DNA of 64,000 nt from Haematococcus lacustris (Eukaryota; Chlorophyta; Chlorophyceae; Chlamydomonadales; Haematococcaceae): the NCBI GenBank assembly GCA_030144725.1, contig JASKMD010000006.1, positions 5,351,341 to 5,415,340 on the forward strand. Direction: 5' to 3'. The notes under the pieces are model-generated. The model ran no database searches and was not told the origin of the DNA. It saw only the letters and a list, made by a program, of their open reading frames with translations. Below are positions 50,344 through 61,200 of the stretch, piece after piece. Made by a program: the position numbers and the translations under genes. Positions within the stretch are counted from its first letter, which is position 1, and each line of letters starts with the position of its first letter.

Positions 50344-52481
50344 GCCCTAGTAGTTTGCACAGGCTGTTAGCCTTACAAAGCATTAAGCTGTTAGTTTTGA
50401 TGAGGTGCCCAGTGGTCATGGGGGATTAGCCCCAGAACGTGCCACCGGTGTGGGGTTTGTAGTCATCAAGGGTGCGACCGAGGTTGCTGCAAGTTGATTG
50501 TAGCAGCTGAGTGAGATCACCCACAGTCAAGCATGTTGTTCCTTGTTGAATGAGCTTTGTTTGACTGCCATGTGAGAGTGGGTTTTGGTGCTTGTCAGGT
50601 GTTGGCCTGGGTTTTCAACAGCTTCCTGGTGGCGTTACTACGAAACTTGTCAGAGACTACACCATGCGGGGGCCATCGAGGCGGCGTCGTGCCCAGTGTC
50701 AACATTGCTTCAGCCATGGGTTTTCCGCAGGTTTACGAAGTAATCATGGTCAGCTGGGTGATGTGTGACGATGTCGTAGTGTTTGCGTTTTTGTTGAAGC
50801 TACGAATATCAAGCAGAGGCTGCTCGCCATGTACTGATGGGCATACCGGTCATGTTTGACATCTTGCACATTTGTTGGGAACAATGGCACTGCCTCCCTG
50901 TACCTCCTGTCGAGCCCTGTACCTCCCTGTTCCTCCTGTCGAGCCCCTACAAAATTTATCAAAAGTAAGGAATTCATACAGGAAAACCAGGAAATATAAA
51001 TGCAATTGTCGGTTCACGAAGCAAATGCAGCACAAAGTGAAGCAAGGCAACAGACAGGAAAACCATGGAACAAACAGGAAATCTAAAAGCAAGTACCAAT
51101 TCACGAAGCAAATGCAGCACAAAGTGAAGCAAGGCAACAAGTGAAACAGACAGTGTAGGCGTAATCGTAATGCCTCGGACAGTTAAGTGGACCGAAGCCA
51201 GGCCAGCAGGACATGCAAGCCAGCGGTGAAGCGCGATGGGCCTGCCACCACAACAGCACCTGACACGCCAAGAAGTGCAAACTGCACACCGTGATGAGGG
51301 GGGTGTATGCTGCGGGTTTAGTGGCGGGAGCGGTCGTGGCGTCCGAAGTGGTGGAGGCGCGGCTCTGCGGGCAACTTGTGCTTTGGGTGGAGGCCTGCAG
51401 CAAGAGGGCGCGGTCATCCCGAACCTGGGTGAGCGCAACCTGTTCCTGCAGCTCGGCCGCGGTGAGAGACCTCCAGCCCTTACTCATCAGCCTAGACTGT
51501 GCCCTGCACCGTTTATACTAGACTATGGCTTGACCTAACACTCCATAGCCGTCACAAGCAGTCAATGAGCGTGCAAAGTGACATGTAGTTGTCCTACCAA
51601 AGGTCATTGTTTTGTGAGCACAGCCATGATCTGCATGGTCGCGCATGGCATTCCTAACATCTGCCTACAGTCGTGATTGATATCGTTAGGGTGAAGGGAG
51701 GGAGGGAGGGAGCAAGGGAGGGAAAGCAGGCAACCTCGTGCCATGAGTCAAAGCGGACAGCTCAAAGCATGTAAACCACCACCACCACCACCACCATCAT
51801 CCCCACCACCACCATTGCTTGCTCCCTAGCCATTGCTAAGCAGTTATCCGACAGACCCAACCAGGCAGCTTCAGCAGGCTTGTCACATCCAGTGTCACAC
51901 TCTATCATAGTGGGTGGAAGACCTCGGATGGTGTTGCTCAGGGTGGCAGCCACCAGCTCCTCCGCAATAAACAGCCAGATCAGCCTCAGGCAGCCGCCCT
52001 ACAGTTGCACCATTTTGAGTAGGGCAGATGAGCCTAAGGCCTGGCGGCCAACACACATTAACGGTCGCAATCCCGCATTGAAGTACCCAGCAGTTAGGTC
52101 AGGCAGCTGGAAGGAAGTGCTCCCAGCCCAAGTGCTTTCTTTCGATCGTCAGCATCACTGATAGCAGGCAATCTACATTAGGGAGGAGAGGGAGGGGGCC
52201 TCCGCTGCGCCTCAGCTGCGCCCCCGCTGTGCCCCTGCTGTGCACCCGCTGCGCCTCCGCTACTCTGAGGGGTTAGCCATGCAGTCTACAGCAGCAGCCC
52301 CAGCTGCCCAGCTGGTGCCTGGCGGCTGGTCAGACAAGTCTGGCGGCTGGGCTAACCCACACACCACCACCAGCCGCAGTGCCTCCCCAGCCTCACAAAG
52401 TGTGACCTGAGGTGGCTCAGCTACCAGGCAGGTTCCCAGCGGCCCGCACACACCACTGGCCGTCATCTCCCACCAGCCTCG
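50344..52481. other. Gene-poor stretch with element debris
   Basis: At 50,438-50,454 one frame reads PRTCHRCG, a zinc-ribbon-like CxxC. The next 70 bp match 38,150-38,219. Two tandem copies of a ~87-bp unit lie at about 50,980-51,140. A minus open frame from 51,487 (MSKGWRSLTAAELQEQ) has no support beyond its start. Tracts of GGGA (51,695-51,725), CACCAC (51,777-51,800) and a GCTGCGCC-type repeat (52,200-52,260) complete the interval. Confidence 0.45.
51013..51139 (+). repeat. Tandem pair of a 40-bp core also found at 63.1 kb
   Basis: The core TTCACGAAGCAAATGCAGCA (and 20 more bases) occurs at 51,013-51,052 and 51,100-51,139. A diverged copy, TTCACAAAGCAAATGCAGCG, is at 63,113. In all three an AGGAAAT stretch precedes it. 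Confidence 0.8.
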
Positions 52482-53293
52482 TCAGCTGTTGGCTGAGGTG
52501 CTTTCTTGGCTGCGCAATGGTTGCGTCAGAGGGGAGTGTGCTGCGCCAGGCGCGAGGGGCAGAGGGGTCTGCGCTTCCATGTCCTTATCCTGCAAGCTGC
52601 GGTATGCCAGGGCCTGCTCCTGCTTTATCCGGGCAAGCTTGGCTTCCACAGAGTCCCGTGCGCGGGCTGCAACCTCCTCGACCTGCATGGTGTTTGTCCA
52701 GGGTAGGAGTAGTTATTGAGCAGGGAGGCAGGGTCTGAATGGATAGAAGCCAATGTACAAAAGGAAGGAGGCCCAGGAGCAAAGGAAGCAAGGAAAGCAA
52801 GGGAAGACAGGAAAGGGAAGGAAAGCAAGGAGGCCCAAGGAGGTGACTCATCCAGGCAACCCCCTCCTGACAGGGTCTGACAAGGCTCGCCCTGGGCTAA
52901 GGTGGGTGGGTGGGTTATTGGGTGGGTGGGTCATTGGGTGGGTGGGTCATTGGGTGGGTGGGTAACTGGGTGGGTGGGTGGGTGGGTGAGTGGATGTTGG
53001 CCCCTGTGTGCCCTTGCAGCTCAATCAGTCAACACTGGGTTTGCCTTGGCAGACTCTAGGATGACGTGGGTGGGTGGGTGGGTGGGTGGGTGTTGGCCCA
53101 CCTGCTTGACTGTCTTGCTCACAATGTCCTGCAAGGTGCCCTGCTGTTCCCATGGCCGGCTGCCTGACCCACAGGAGTTGGAGCGGTGGCCCTGCAGGTC
53201 GTCCTGCATGCTGCTGCTGCTGTGACCAGAGGGAGCTGGGTCTGAGCTGCGGGGCCCTGACAGCAGGGGGGCTGACTGCCGGTCCAAGTCCTG
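52482..53293 (-). CDS. 3' part of an unrecognised gene (two exons seen)
   Basis: Exons 53293-53103 (DLDRQSAPLLSGPRSSDPAP to TLQDIVSKTVKQ) and 52683-52482 (VEEVAARARDSVEAKLARIK to STSANS and stop) join in phase 0. The second exon is charged and helical. Upstream exons were not found. They may lie in 53.3-54.2 kb, or the segment may be an alternative 3' end of the gene that begins at 57,769. The family is unknown. Confidence 0.4.
52905..53095 (+). repeat. GGTGGGTGGGTCATTG minisatellite in intron
   Basis: GGTGGGTGGGT blocks alternate with CATTGGGT spacers at 52,905-52,990 and recur at 53,068-53,092, within the intron between the two exons described above. Confidence 0.85.
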
Positions 53294-54314
53294 CAGGCAC
53301 AACGGGGGCAGCAGCAGGGGCAGCAGGGGCAGCAGGTGTGGAAAGCACAGCAGAGGAGTCACCTTGTAGGAGGCGTAGTTGTGGCAGCAGCAGGTGCAGC
53401 AGTGGCAGTGCTATGAGCAGGTGTGACTGCAGCCACAGCGGTGTGAGTACTTGGGGGGGGGGGGGATCGGTGGCAGCAGCGGGGGTAGCAGCAGGAGCAA
53501 CCGCAGGAATGCCAGCGACGGCTGAAGGAGTGGCATGATGTAAGCAGGAGGGAGGAGAGAGAGGGGGATGGCTGTGGTGTCTGGTGCCGTCTGGTTTGTG
53601 CTTTGCTGTGGCCCAAGCCTGGCCCTGCAGCATAGTCCATCTGATGCACAGGAATGCACAGACATTGATGAGGGCTTGCAAAGTATGGCATATGCAATAT
53701 TCAGTCACAGCTTGCAAAGCACAAGAGGGTTGCTTTAGTACTAAAGTACATCGTTCATAGCCCTGTACACTCAGAAAGGGAGGGGGCCCGTCAAGGCGTC
53801 CTCCATCATCATCAGCAAAGCACAACAACCACAATAAAGCCCTTCAAGTTCAGCATGCAACAGACGCATGCAGCCTTGTCATTCAGATCAGCCGTCTCTC
53901 TATGACTGCCACCTAGAGCTTGATGGTCCGACCTCTGGTGGTTTGATTGCCTGCCATGATTGCATTGCCTGCCAGGCCACCGTCCTTGGCTGCGTATCTA
54001 GACCTAGCACCTGGGAGTGACCTGTGTGTGACCAAGCATCTGGGAGTGTCTATTGATTACAGTCACCTGCGAACATGGAGACCTGATCTGAGAACCTGAC
54101 ATGAAGACCTGATCTGAGAACCTGATCTAAGGTACATCTGATCTGAGCACCTGATCTGAGGACCTGACCTCAAGGCCTGTGTTGACGCAGCACTCCTGCA
54201 CGACTATCAAGATGGATGTCTCGAAGCAAGAACACCCCCTTAGGGTGACCCCCCATGGCTGCCATCCTCCCCTCCCCCTACCCAGGCGCCACACCCCTGC
54301 TGCTAAGTGGTTGA
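53294..54314. other. No supported gene; short repeats
   Basis: It has a run of eleven or more G at about 53,453 and a cluster of ACCTGATCTGAG repeats at 54,080-54,165. The minus-strand TGTAA near 54,057 could be the poly(A) signal of the upstream gene. Confidence 0.4.
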
Positions 54315-57300
54315 TCAGAAACGGTTGGGCCCCTGGCGCTGTGCCGGGCGGGCCAGTGAAGCTGCCACCCCGCCCCTCAAGGCTGTGCCTAGCCCCGGTC
54401 GCTCAGACTGGTTCCGCACCACCCTGGCCGACTGCGAGGAGAAGCCTGCAGCTGCAGCGTAGGAGTATGCAGACCCCAGGTTAACGGCCCTGCCGCCCTG
54501 CTCTACTTGCATGCTCTGGCCGCTGCTCCATGCGCTTGAAGAGGCGGCCACTGCTCTCAAAGGGGACGTGGGCTGGCCCAGCCATTTGCCCCCCGCTGCC
54601 CCTGCAAAGCCAGCAGGAGCTGTGCCTGGTCTGTCGTCGAACTGACGCGGTGCTGTGGATGGGTGGCTGCTGGTGGAGTCCCACCGGGTGGACAGCCTGG
54701 CTGCATAGCGCTGGGATGGGGCTGCATAGCGCCTGCTGGCCTCAGACTGCTGCTGGTTGTGAAGTTGGCCTGCCGGGTACTGCCCCAGCGCTCCTAACCC
54801 TGGCTGCTCCTGCCTGGGTCGCAGTGGTGAGGACCATGCCAGGGAAGGCTGGTGTAAAGGGAGGGCTGCCAGGGACTGCTGCCCCGGTGCATGTGGGGCG
54901 GGGCCATGGGGCCAGTCGCTGAACATGGCATGGCCAGAGTCAGCTGAGGGGCTCTGTGTGGCAAAGTAGCTGACCACTGAGGAGGTGGGCGGGGGCACCA
55001 GGCCTGACAACAGGTGGGGTGCGGGCATGCGGACGGGCAGGAAGCCATCCGTCAACGCGCCAGACATGACCGCTGATGCCGCCGTTGCTGCAGTTGAGGT
55101 ACTTCTCCTGGCCTTGCCTGACAGGTGGTCAAGGTCGTTTGCCTGAGCATCCCTGGGCACCTCTGACGTGGACTGCCTTTGACTTCTGGAGGCTGGACGC
55201 CAGGCTCTTGGGTCTGGGTAGCTGGCAGTAGGCAGGAGCTGTGGCCCTGCCCTGGCTGCGGCTGTGCTGTACACCTGCTGCCCTTCTAACCTTCCTTGGC
55301 TGCCTGCTGGCAAGTCCCATGGAGGGGGTGCATCAAGCTGTGGTGGGGGCAGGGTGCGGGGCAACAGGGGCAGGGGGGTCTGCTGGGCTGCGGGAGGCTG
55401 GCCAGCAAGGGGCCTGCTGGAATCTGTGTGGTCGAGCATGCTGAACAGGGGCGAAACTACACCGCTCCTGATGGCATGCTTGGCTGCAACCTGCCTCACG
55501 ACGTCCTGCACAGGACTGACGCCCGGGTCAGGGTACACCACCACAGTGCCTGCCTGGCTGGCTGGGCTGGTCTGGGAAACGAGGGTGCTGGGCATGCGAG
55601 GGTCTGGACTGGCCCGTGCAGCGAAGCTGGGCAGGGGCTGCAGGATTGCTGTGGCAGGCTGTGGCAGGTCGATTGGGTAGGTTGAAAAATACAGCTGTCC
55701 CTTTGAGGAGGTGGAGGAGGGAGGGCGCGGAGTGGGGGACTCCCCTAGGCCGCTGCTGCCAGTGCTGCCAACGCGTGGAGGTGGGGCGGCAGGGGACGGG
55801 CGGTCTGGGGTGTGAGTAGAAGGTGAAGGGCGCAGGCCTGGGGCTGGGGCTGGGGAGGGCGGGCGCAGCAGGGAAGGTGGGAGGCGGGAGGCTTGGTCTC
55901 TGACCTGGGCATCCTCCAGCACTGCACCAAGACTCGATGTGGGGTGAAGATGGCTGCGGGGTGGGGAGGCACTGTCATGGGGTGCTGCCGCGGCTGCCGC
56001 TGCCGCCACCACCCCCTTTGAGGCTGCGGCTCCGGGCTCCTGCTGCCACAGCGCAGCACACAAAGGGGGTGGCTGGTGCTGCGTGTCTGGGGCAGTGCTG
56101 ATGTGTAGGGCTGCAGGTGAGCAGGAGGAGGGGGAGGAGGAGGGGGAGGGCATGGGACAGCTGCAGAGGGCTGGGGAGGTGGTGTCAAAAGTCACCCCTC
56201 TTTGCTTTAACGTCCGATTGTAACAAAAAGTGAGCGAGGCAGACGAGCCACACGTCAGAGAGCCCGCTGAAGCACACACAGCCAGCCCGTAGAGGAGCGA
56301 ACGAGGAGGAGCAAACGAGGAGGAGCAAACGAGGAGGAGCGCACGAGGAGCCAACGACCACTCCGCCACAGAGGGTGTAAGCCTCCAGCGATGTGGAGGT
56401 GGTGTTGGAGTGTGTGTGTGTGTGTGTGTTTGTGTGTTTGTTAAAGTATATGTGTGTGAGAAGGGTGAGAGTGTGAGACAGTGTGAGGGGAAGGGGCTGC
56501 ATAGGGCTAAGGGGTAGTGACACTCACCACACAGCTGGCCTTGCGGGGTCCAGCTTCAGCATCGACCTGCGGTGCATCAAGCGCGCAGCACATGCACGTG
56601 CAGCCTCATCAGCTCGGTGTGTTCCTCACTACACTTGTGCTCCCATCACATTATGTGCCTTGCCTGGGCTTTAACACATGCCTTGCACACCCATTGCAGC
56701 AAGGCATCAGGCAGCACAGCACCATTGCAGCAAGGCATAGATGAGAGGTTCACAGCAGCAAGGCAGCAGGTGGCACGGCCGCACTGCAGCAGGGCAGCAA
56801 GTAGCACAGCCCCGCTGCAGCAGGGCAGCAAGTAGCACAGCCCCACAGCAGGGCAGCAGGTCTGCACAAATGATATGTACAAAAATATGAAAAGAGAGAT
56901 ATGTACAGCAGCTGAGCTACATCACACCTGCAGCAGGGCCTGCGGGCCTCACCTGGCTGTCAAAGAAGCGTGACTGAGGCAGCGCTGAGAACAGAGACTC
57001 CTTGACTCTCTCTGTGCTCTCTCCTCTTTCCCCTCTCTGCACAAAGCATCAAGCAGCACCAGCATCAGCAGGAGGGTGTAGCAAGGGGCCAAGCATGCCA
57101 TCACATCAGCCTGGCCTGGCATAGCCTCAGGGGCAGCAGCAGCATACTTAGCAGCATACTTAGCGACAGCAGCAGCACGGGCATCATCAACAGCAACAGC
57201 AGCAGCAGTGACAGCAGCAGCAGAGCATGGTGGTGCTGGGCAGTCCAACGGTGCCCATGGCTGACAGAGCCTAGTCATCTGACGCATAATGGCATCAGGC

Positions 57301-57769
57301 CTGGCTCAAACACCAGCAGCAGTGGTGTGGTGGTGGTGTGATGGTGGGGCGGTGCTAGGGCTAGTGTGGTATGGTGGCGCTGAGACAAGGCATCACTACA
57401 GCCTGACCTGGTCACTGCCCCTGACCTTCTGAGCTGACCTGGTCACTGCCCCTGGCTTTTTGAGCTGACCTGGTCACTGCCCCTGACCTTCTAAGCTGAC
57501 CTGGTCACTGCCCCTGGCTTTTTGAGCTGACCTGGTCACTGCCCCTGACCTTCTGAGCTGACCTGGTCACTGCCCCTGACCTTCTGAGCTTGCTGTGACC
57601 GGGAGCTGCTGACCAGGTCCACGCCTGGCATGGTGAACATGGACATGGCGGGCATGTAGGCGTTGCCCTTGCCCAGCCCAAAGATTTGTTTGAAGTCCTC
57701 TGGGTCCACGTTGAAGTCAGCTTTCAAACGCCTGTGGATCTTTTTGGCACCTTTCTTGAGGGTTCCCAT
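54315..57769 (-). CDS. Unrecognised Ser/Pro/Ala-rich protein, ~739 aa
   Basis: Exons with agreeing phases: 57769-57563, 57036-56953, 56566-56528 and 56204-54315. The start is MGTLKKGAKKIHRRLKADFN, followed by DPEDFKQIFGLGKGNAYMPA, then KESLFSALPQSRFFDSQ. The N-terminal ~110 residues look conserved and basic/helical. The last exon, about 630 residues, is low-complexity apart from KGQLYFSTYPIDLPQPATAI and DVVRQVAAKHAIRSGVVSPL. I do not recognise the family. The first donor lies in a minisatellite that repeats it, so exon 1 may vary in length. The acceptor at 56,204 is the least certain. Confidence 0.5.
57402..57590. repeat. ~31-bp minisatellite across an exon-intron junction
   Basis: Six units of CTGACCTGGTCACTGCCCCT plus CTTCTGAG/CTTTTTGAG variants. 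Read on the minus strand, each unit ends GACCAG|GTCAGC, so each offers a splice donor for the first exon of the gene starting at 57,769. Confidence 0.88.
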
Positions 57770-58237
57770 CCTGTGTGCAGCGCAACTTATGCACACCTGG
57801 GGCACCATGGCGAGCCTGGGACCTGGAGAGCCTGTGACTGCATCAGTTTGTCAGTTTGGCGGCAGGTAGTTGGTAGGCTGTGGGCCTTTGTCTCACAGGG
57901 ATGCTGGCGGCAGGGGTGGCAGTAGTTATTGTGATGTGAAGGCCAACATGGTGATCATGGTGTATGGCAGGCCAGCCAGGGCTGCTGGTGCTGGCCCTGA
58001 CACATCGCTTGACATGTGTTGGGCAGGCTGGGCTGTTGGGTGTGTCAGGGGTGGCGCATGTGTTGCACAGGATGCCCGCCAGACAAGGTCAGCAGCGCCA
58101 CATGCAAAATAGGCACAAAAAAACAACTGCGGTGTAATGTTCATGGTAGTGGTGATGATGATGGTGATGATGGTGATGATAATAGTCACAAAAGTGATAG
58201 TGATGATGATGATGGTGGTAATGATGGTGAAGATGGG
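57770..58237. other. Tandem-gene spacer
   Basis: It lies between the NIPA stop and the next minus-strand start. A GATGATGATGGTGATG repeat runs over 58,147-58,235. No gene is seen. Confidence 0.5.
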
Positions 58238-61200
58238 TCACTCAGGCACTGACATGGAGCCTTCTGCCTGAGGGGATCCCATCTGCTGTGTCTCTTGCTC
58301 CTCCCCCTCAGAGTCGATGGTCATCAGGCTGCCCCTGGTACGGTGCCCACCATCTGGCCGCATGGAGCCGTTCATGCTGTCTGGCCCTGCATCAGCCAGA
58401 TCAATCAAAGCAAGCAAGTCAGTCTTGCTGGTCATAACGTGAGCCACAGGAACTGCAGGGCAGGTAGCTGGGCAGGCAGCAGGGCAGGCAGCTGGGCAGG
58501 CAGCTGAGCAGGCAGCTGGGCAGGCAGCTGAGCAGGCAGCTGGGCAGGCAGCAGGGCAGGCAGCAGGGCAGGCAGCAGGGCAGGCAGCAGGGCAGGCAGC
58601 AGGGCAGGCAGCAGGGCAGGCAGCAGGGCAGGCAGCTGGGCAGGCAGCAGGGCAGGCAGGCAGGCAGGCAATGCAGCTTCGGCTTCAGCAATGCAGGCTA
58701 CCAGGCATACCTGAGGTGTGTATACGGCTGCAGTTTAGCACAGCTGCTAGGCTGTTGATGCAAATGTCAAGGCTGCTTGGACACTGGCATAATTTCATCA
58801 GCAGCAGCAACAGCAGCAACCACCTTTACATGGCGGTCCAACTCACCTTGGTGTACGGGGCTGAAGCCCGGGCTGTCCGTGCTGGTGCGTGGCCCCGGTG
58901 ATGTGGCGCCCATGCTGCGCTTGGCAGTGTGCTTTGTCATGGTCTTGTTGAAACTTACTGTATTGGTAGCCAAGCCTGCAGCAGGCAGCATGTACACCAG
59001 GTCAAGGGCTACGCCCAGGCGAGTGCGATAGCCCTGCTGCCTGTCCTTCACAATGCGAGACAACTGCAGCTTGGCTACCACACCACATGCAGCCAGTGGC
59101 AGGCAGGCAGCTTTAGGGCAGTTGATTCGCAATGCTGCTGTCACACAAGCTTGCTTCTACTGGAGATATAAGCAAACGCCATGTCCAGACCCTGATGATT
59201 ATTCCTTGACTTGTGTCTTTCCTTGACTTATGTCATTCTATGACCTGCAGCCCTGCTCCAGCAATGCGCAGCCACAGAGTGGGCATGTTGCAATGGCGAG
59301 AATGTGGTGTGGATGACCCTCGACACCAGCTGAAACACACAGGCCCTGCTCTAGCATCGCAGTGCCCTGGTCCAGGGCCACTGGTCCAGGGCCACTAGTC
59401 CTGGACCCGGGCCAGTGGTCCAGGACCAGGTCCAGGGCCTTAGCCAGTGGTCCTGGGCCAGAGCCTGGACCCTGGGCAAGCTCACTTGTGAAGCGCAGCG
59501 TGTCCAGGCCCACTTTGTTCTTAGGGGGCAGGTCGAGGCTGCCCCCGAGCTCCATAGCCCCTGACGCCCCATGGCCATCCTCCTCATAGGCAGGGTTGGC
59601 AGCCAGCTCTATGCCGGCCCCCTCCCCAGCCTGCGTCCACAGCATGGTAGACCACGTGCCAGGCATGGCAGCATGGATAGGCGCTCAGTGCCCCACAGCC
59701 CAAACGTGGTGCACAATGCTTGTGGTGCGAAATTCCAACATGATGCAAGAGAGCAGAAGAGGGAGGAAAGGTGAGGGTAGGTGGTGCATGGTGTTGTGGT
59801 CCTGGGCACTGGCACTGACTTTGACTGTGTCCTCCTCTTTGTGCTCCTCTGCTGGGTTGCTGTGGCCACTCTTCGTCAAAAGGAACACTCCAATGAACAC
59901 CACCTGCTCCAGCACCATCCATCATTATGCACAATCATCACCAGCAGCAGCAGCATCGCTCAGCTTCTGCATCATCATGCCATCGGCATCGCTCAGCTTC
60001 TGCAGCATCATGGCATGGCATCTGCCAACATGGGGCAAAGGCAATGCTTAGTCGCTTTGCTCCAGGTGTGCGCAGCCACAGTGTCTGTAGGCATGTCAAA
60101 TGCTACTGCTGGCATGCTGGCATGTTGCAATGATGAGAACGTGTGTGGATCAGCCAACCCTGGGACCCAACCACCCACCAAGACGCCCACAGAGAACATG
60201 ATGGCATTAAGAGGTCCGTTGCGGGCAGTGGCTGGGTTGAAGGACATGTACTCCTGTGGGCAGGCCAGGCCACATCTGGAAGGGAGAGAGGGGCACCAGG
60301 GTCAGGGAAAGGAGAAGGGTCAGGGGGAGGGCCAGGGCCAGGGTCAGGGGGAGGGCCAGGGCCAGGGCCAGGGTCAGGGCATATCTTCGTTGCATCGTAC
60401 CGTGCGTTATGTGCTGCACCCCATGCAGCCAGGCCCTACAATGGCACTGCTGGCCTGTTTGTTGCTGTCCAGTCAGGGCGATGGTGATGATGGTGGTGAC
60501 GATGAGGCGTCAGGGTCATGAGGATAGTGTGGTTGTGTGACCCCAGTGCTGCGTGGCAGACCTGGAAGTAGATCATGCCTGAGATGATTGAGAACAGCGT
60601 CCAGCAGATTTGCATCAGCGGCACGATAATCATGGCGGGGAAGAGGCGCAGAGCCTATGTGTAAGACACAGCAGCAGCAGGAGCAGCACCAGCACCAGCA
60701 GGAGCAGCAGCAAGAGCAGAAGCTAGGCTGCGCTTCAGAGTTAGTCATAGCTGTGCTCCTGCGAAGCCTGTGGCCCGCTGCTGCCTTGTCATGTGATGGA
60801 GATGTTGGGCATAAGGGCACTGCAATGAGAGCGCTGGCCCGTAAGGCTGTGCTGCGCCTGGCAGTTGCTGCGGCTGGCTGCGGCTGGCTGGCGGCTGGCT
60901 GGCGGCTGGCTGGCGGCTGTGCTGGCGGCTGGCTGGCGGCTGTGCTGCGGCTGGCAGTTGCTGGAGCCACCTTGTTCAGCCTGGTGACCCAGAAGCCAGC
61001 CGCCAGGATGAAGCAGAGCAGGGTGACCCAGGTGTACCAGTTGTCCAGCTGCGGTCAGCCAGTAGCAGCAGCAGCAGCAGCTAGGCAGCAGCAGCCAGGC
61101 AGCAGCAGCTAGGCAGCAGCAGCTAGGCAGTAGCAGCAGCACAGAGGTGGTTCCTCATGACTGGCACATCACTCGGAGAGTCCCTGGCAGTGAGTGGCCC

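Noticed and set aside
50557..50859. 100-codon frame (MFDCHVRVGFGACQ...)
   Set aside because: It has no recognised domain, no plausible splice context and no similarity to neighbouring element modules.
51101..51487. 128-codon minus-strand frame starting MSKGWRSLTAAELQEQ
   Set aside because: The first 20 residues look protein-like, but the rest is low-complexity and runs into the 51-kb repeat. It is noted only as part of the gene-poor interval.
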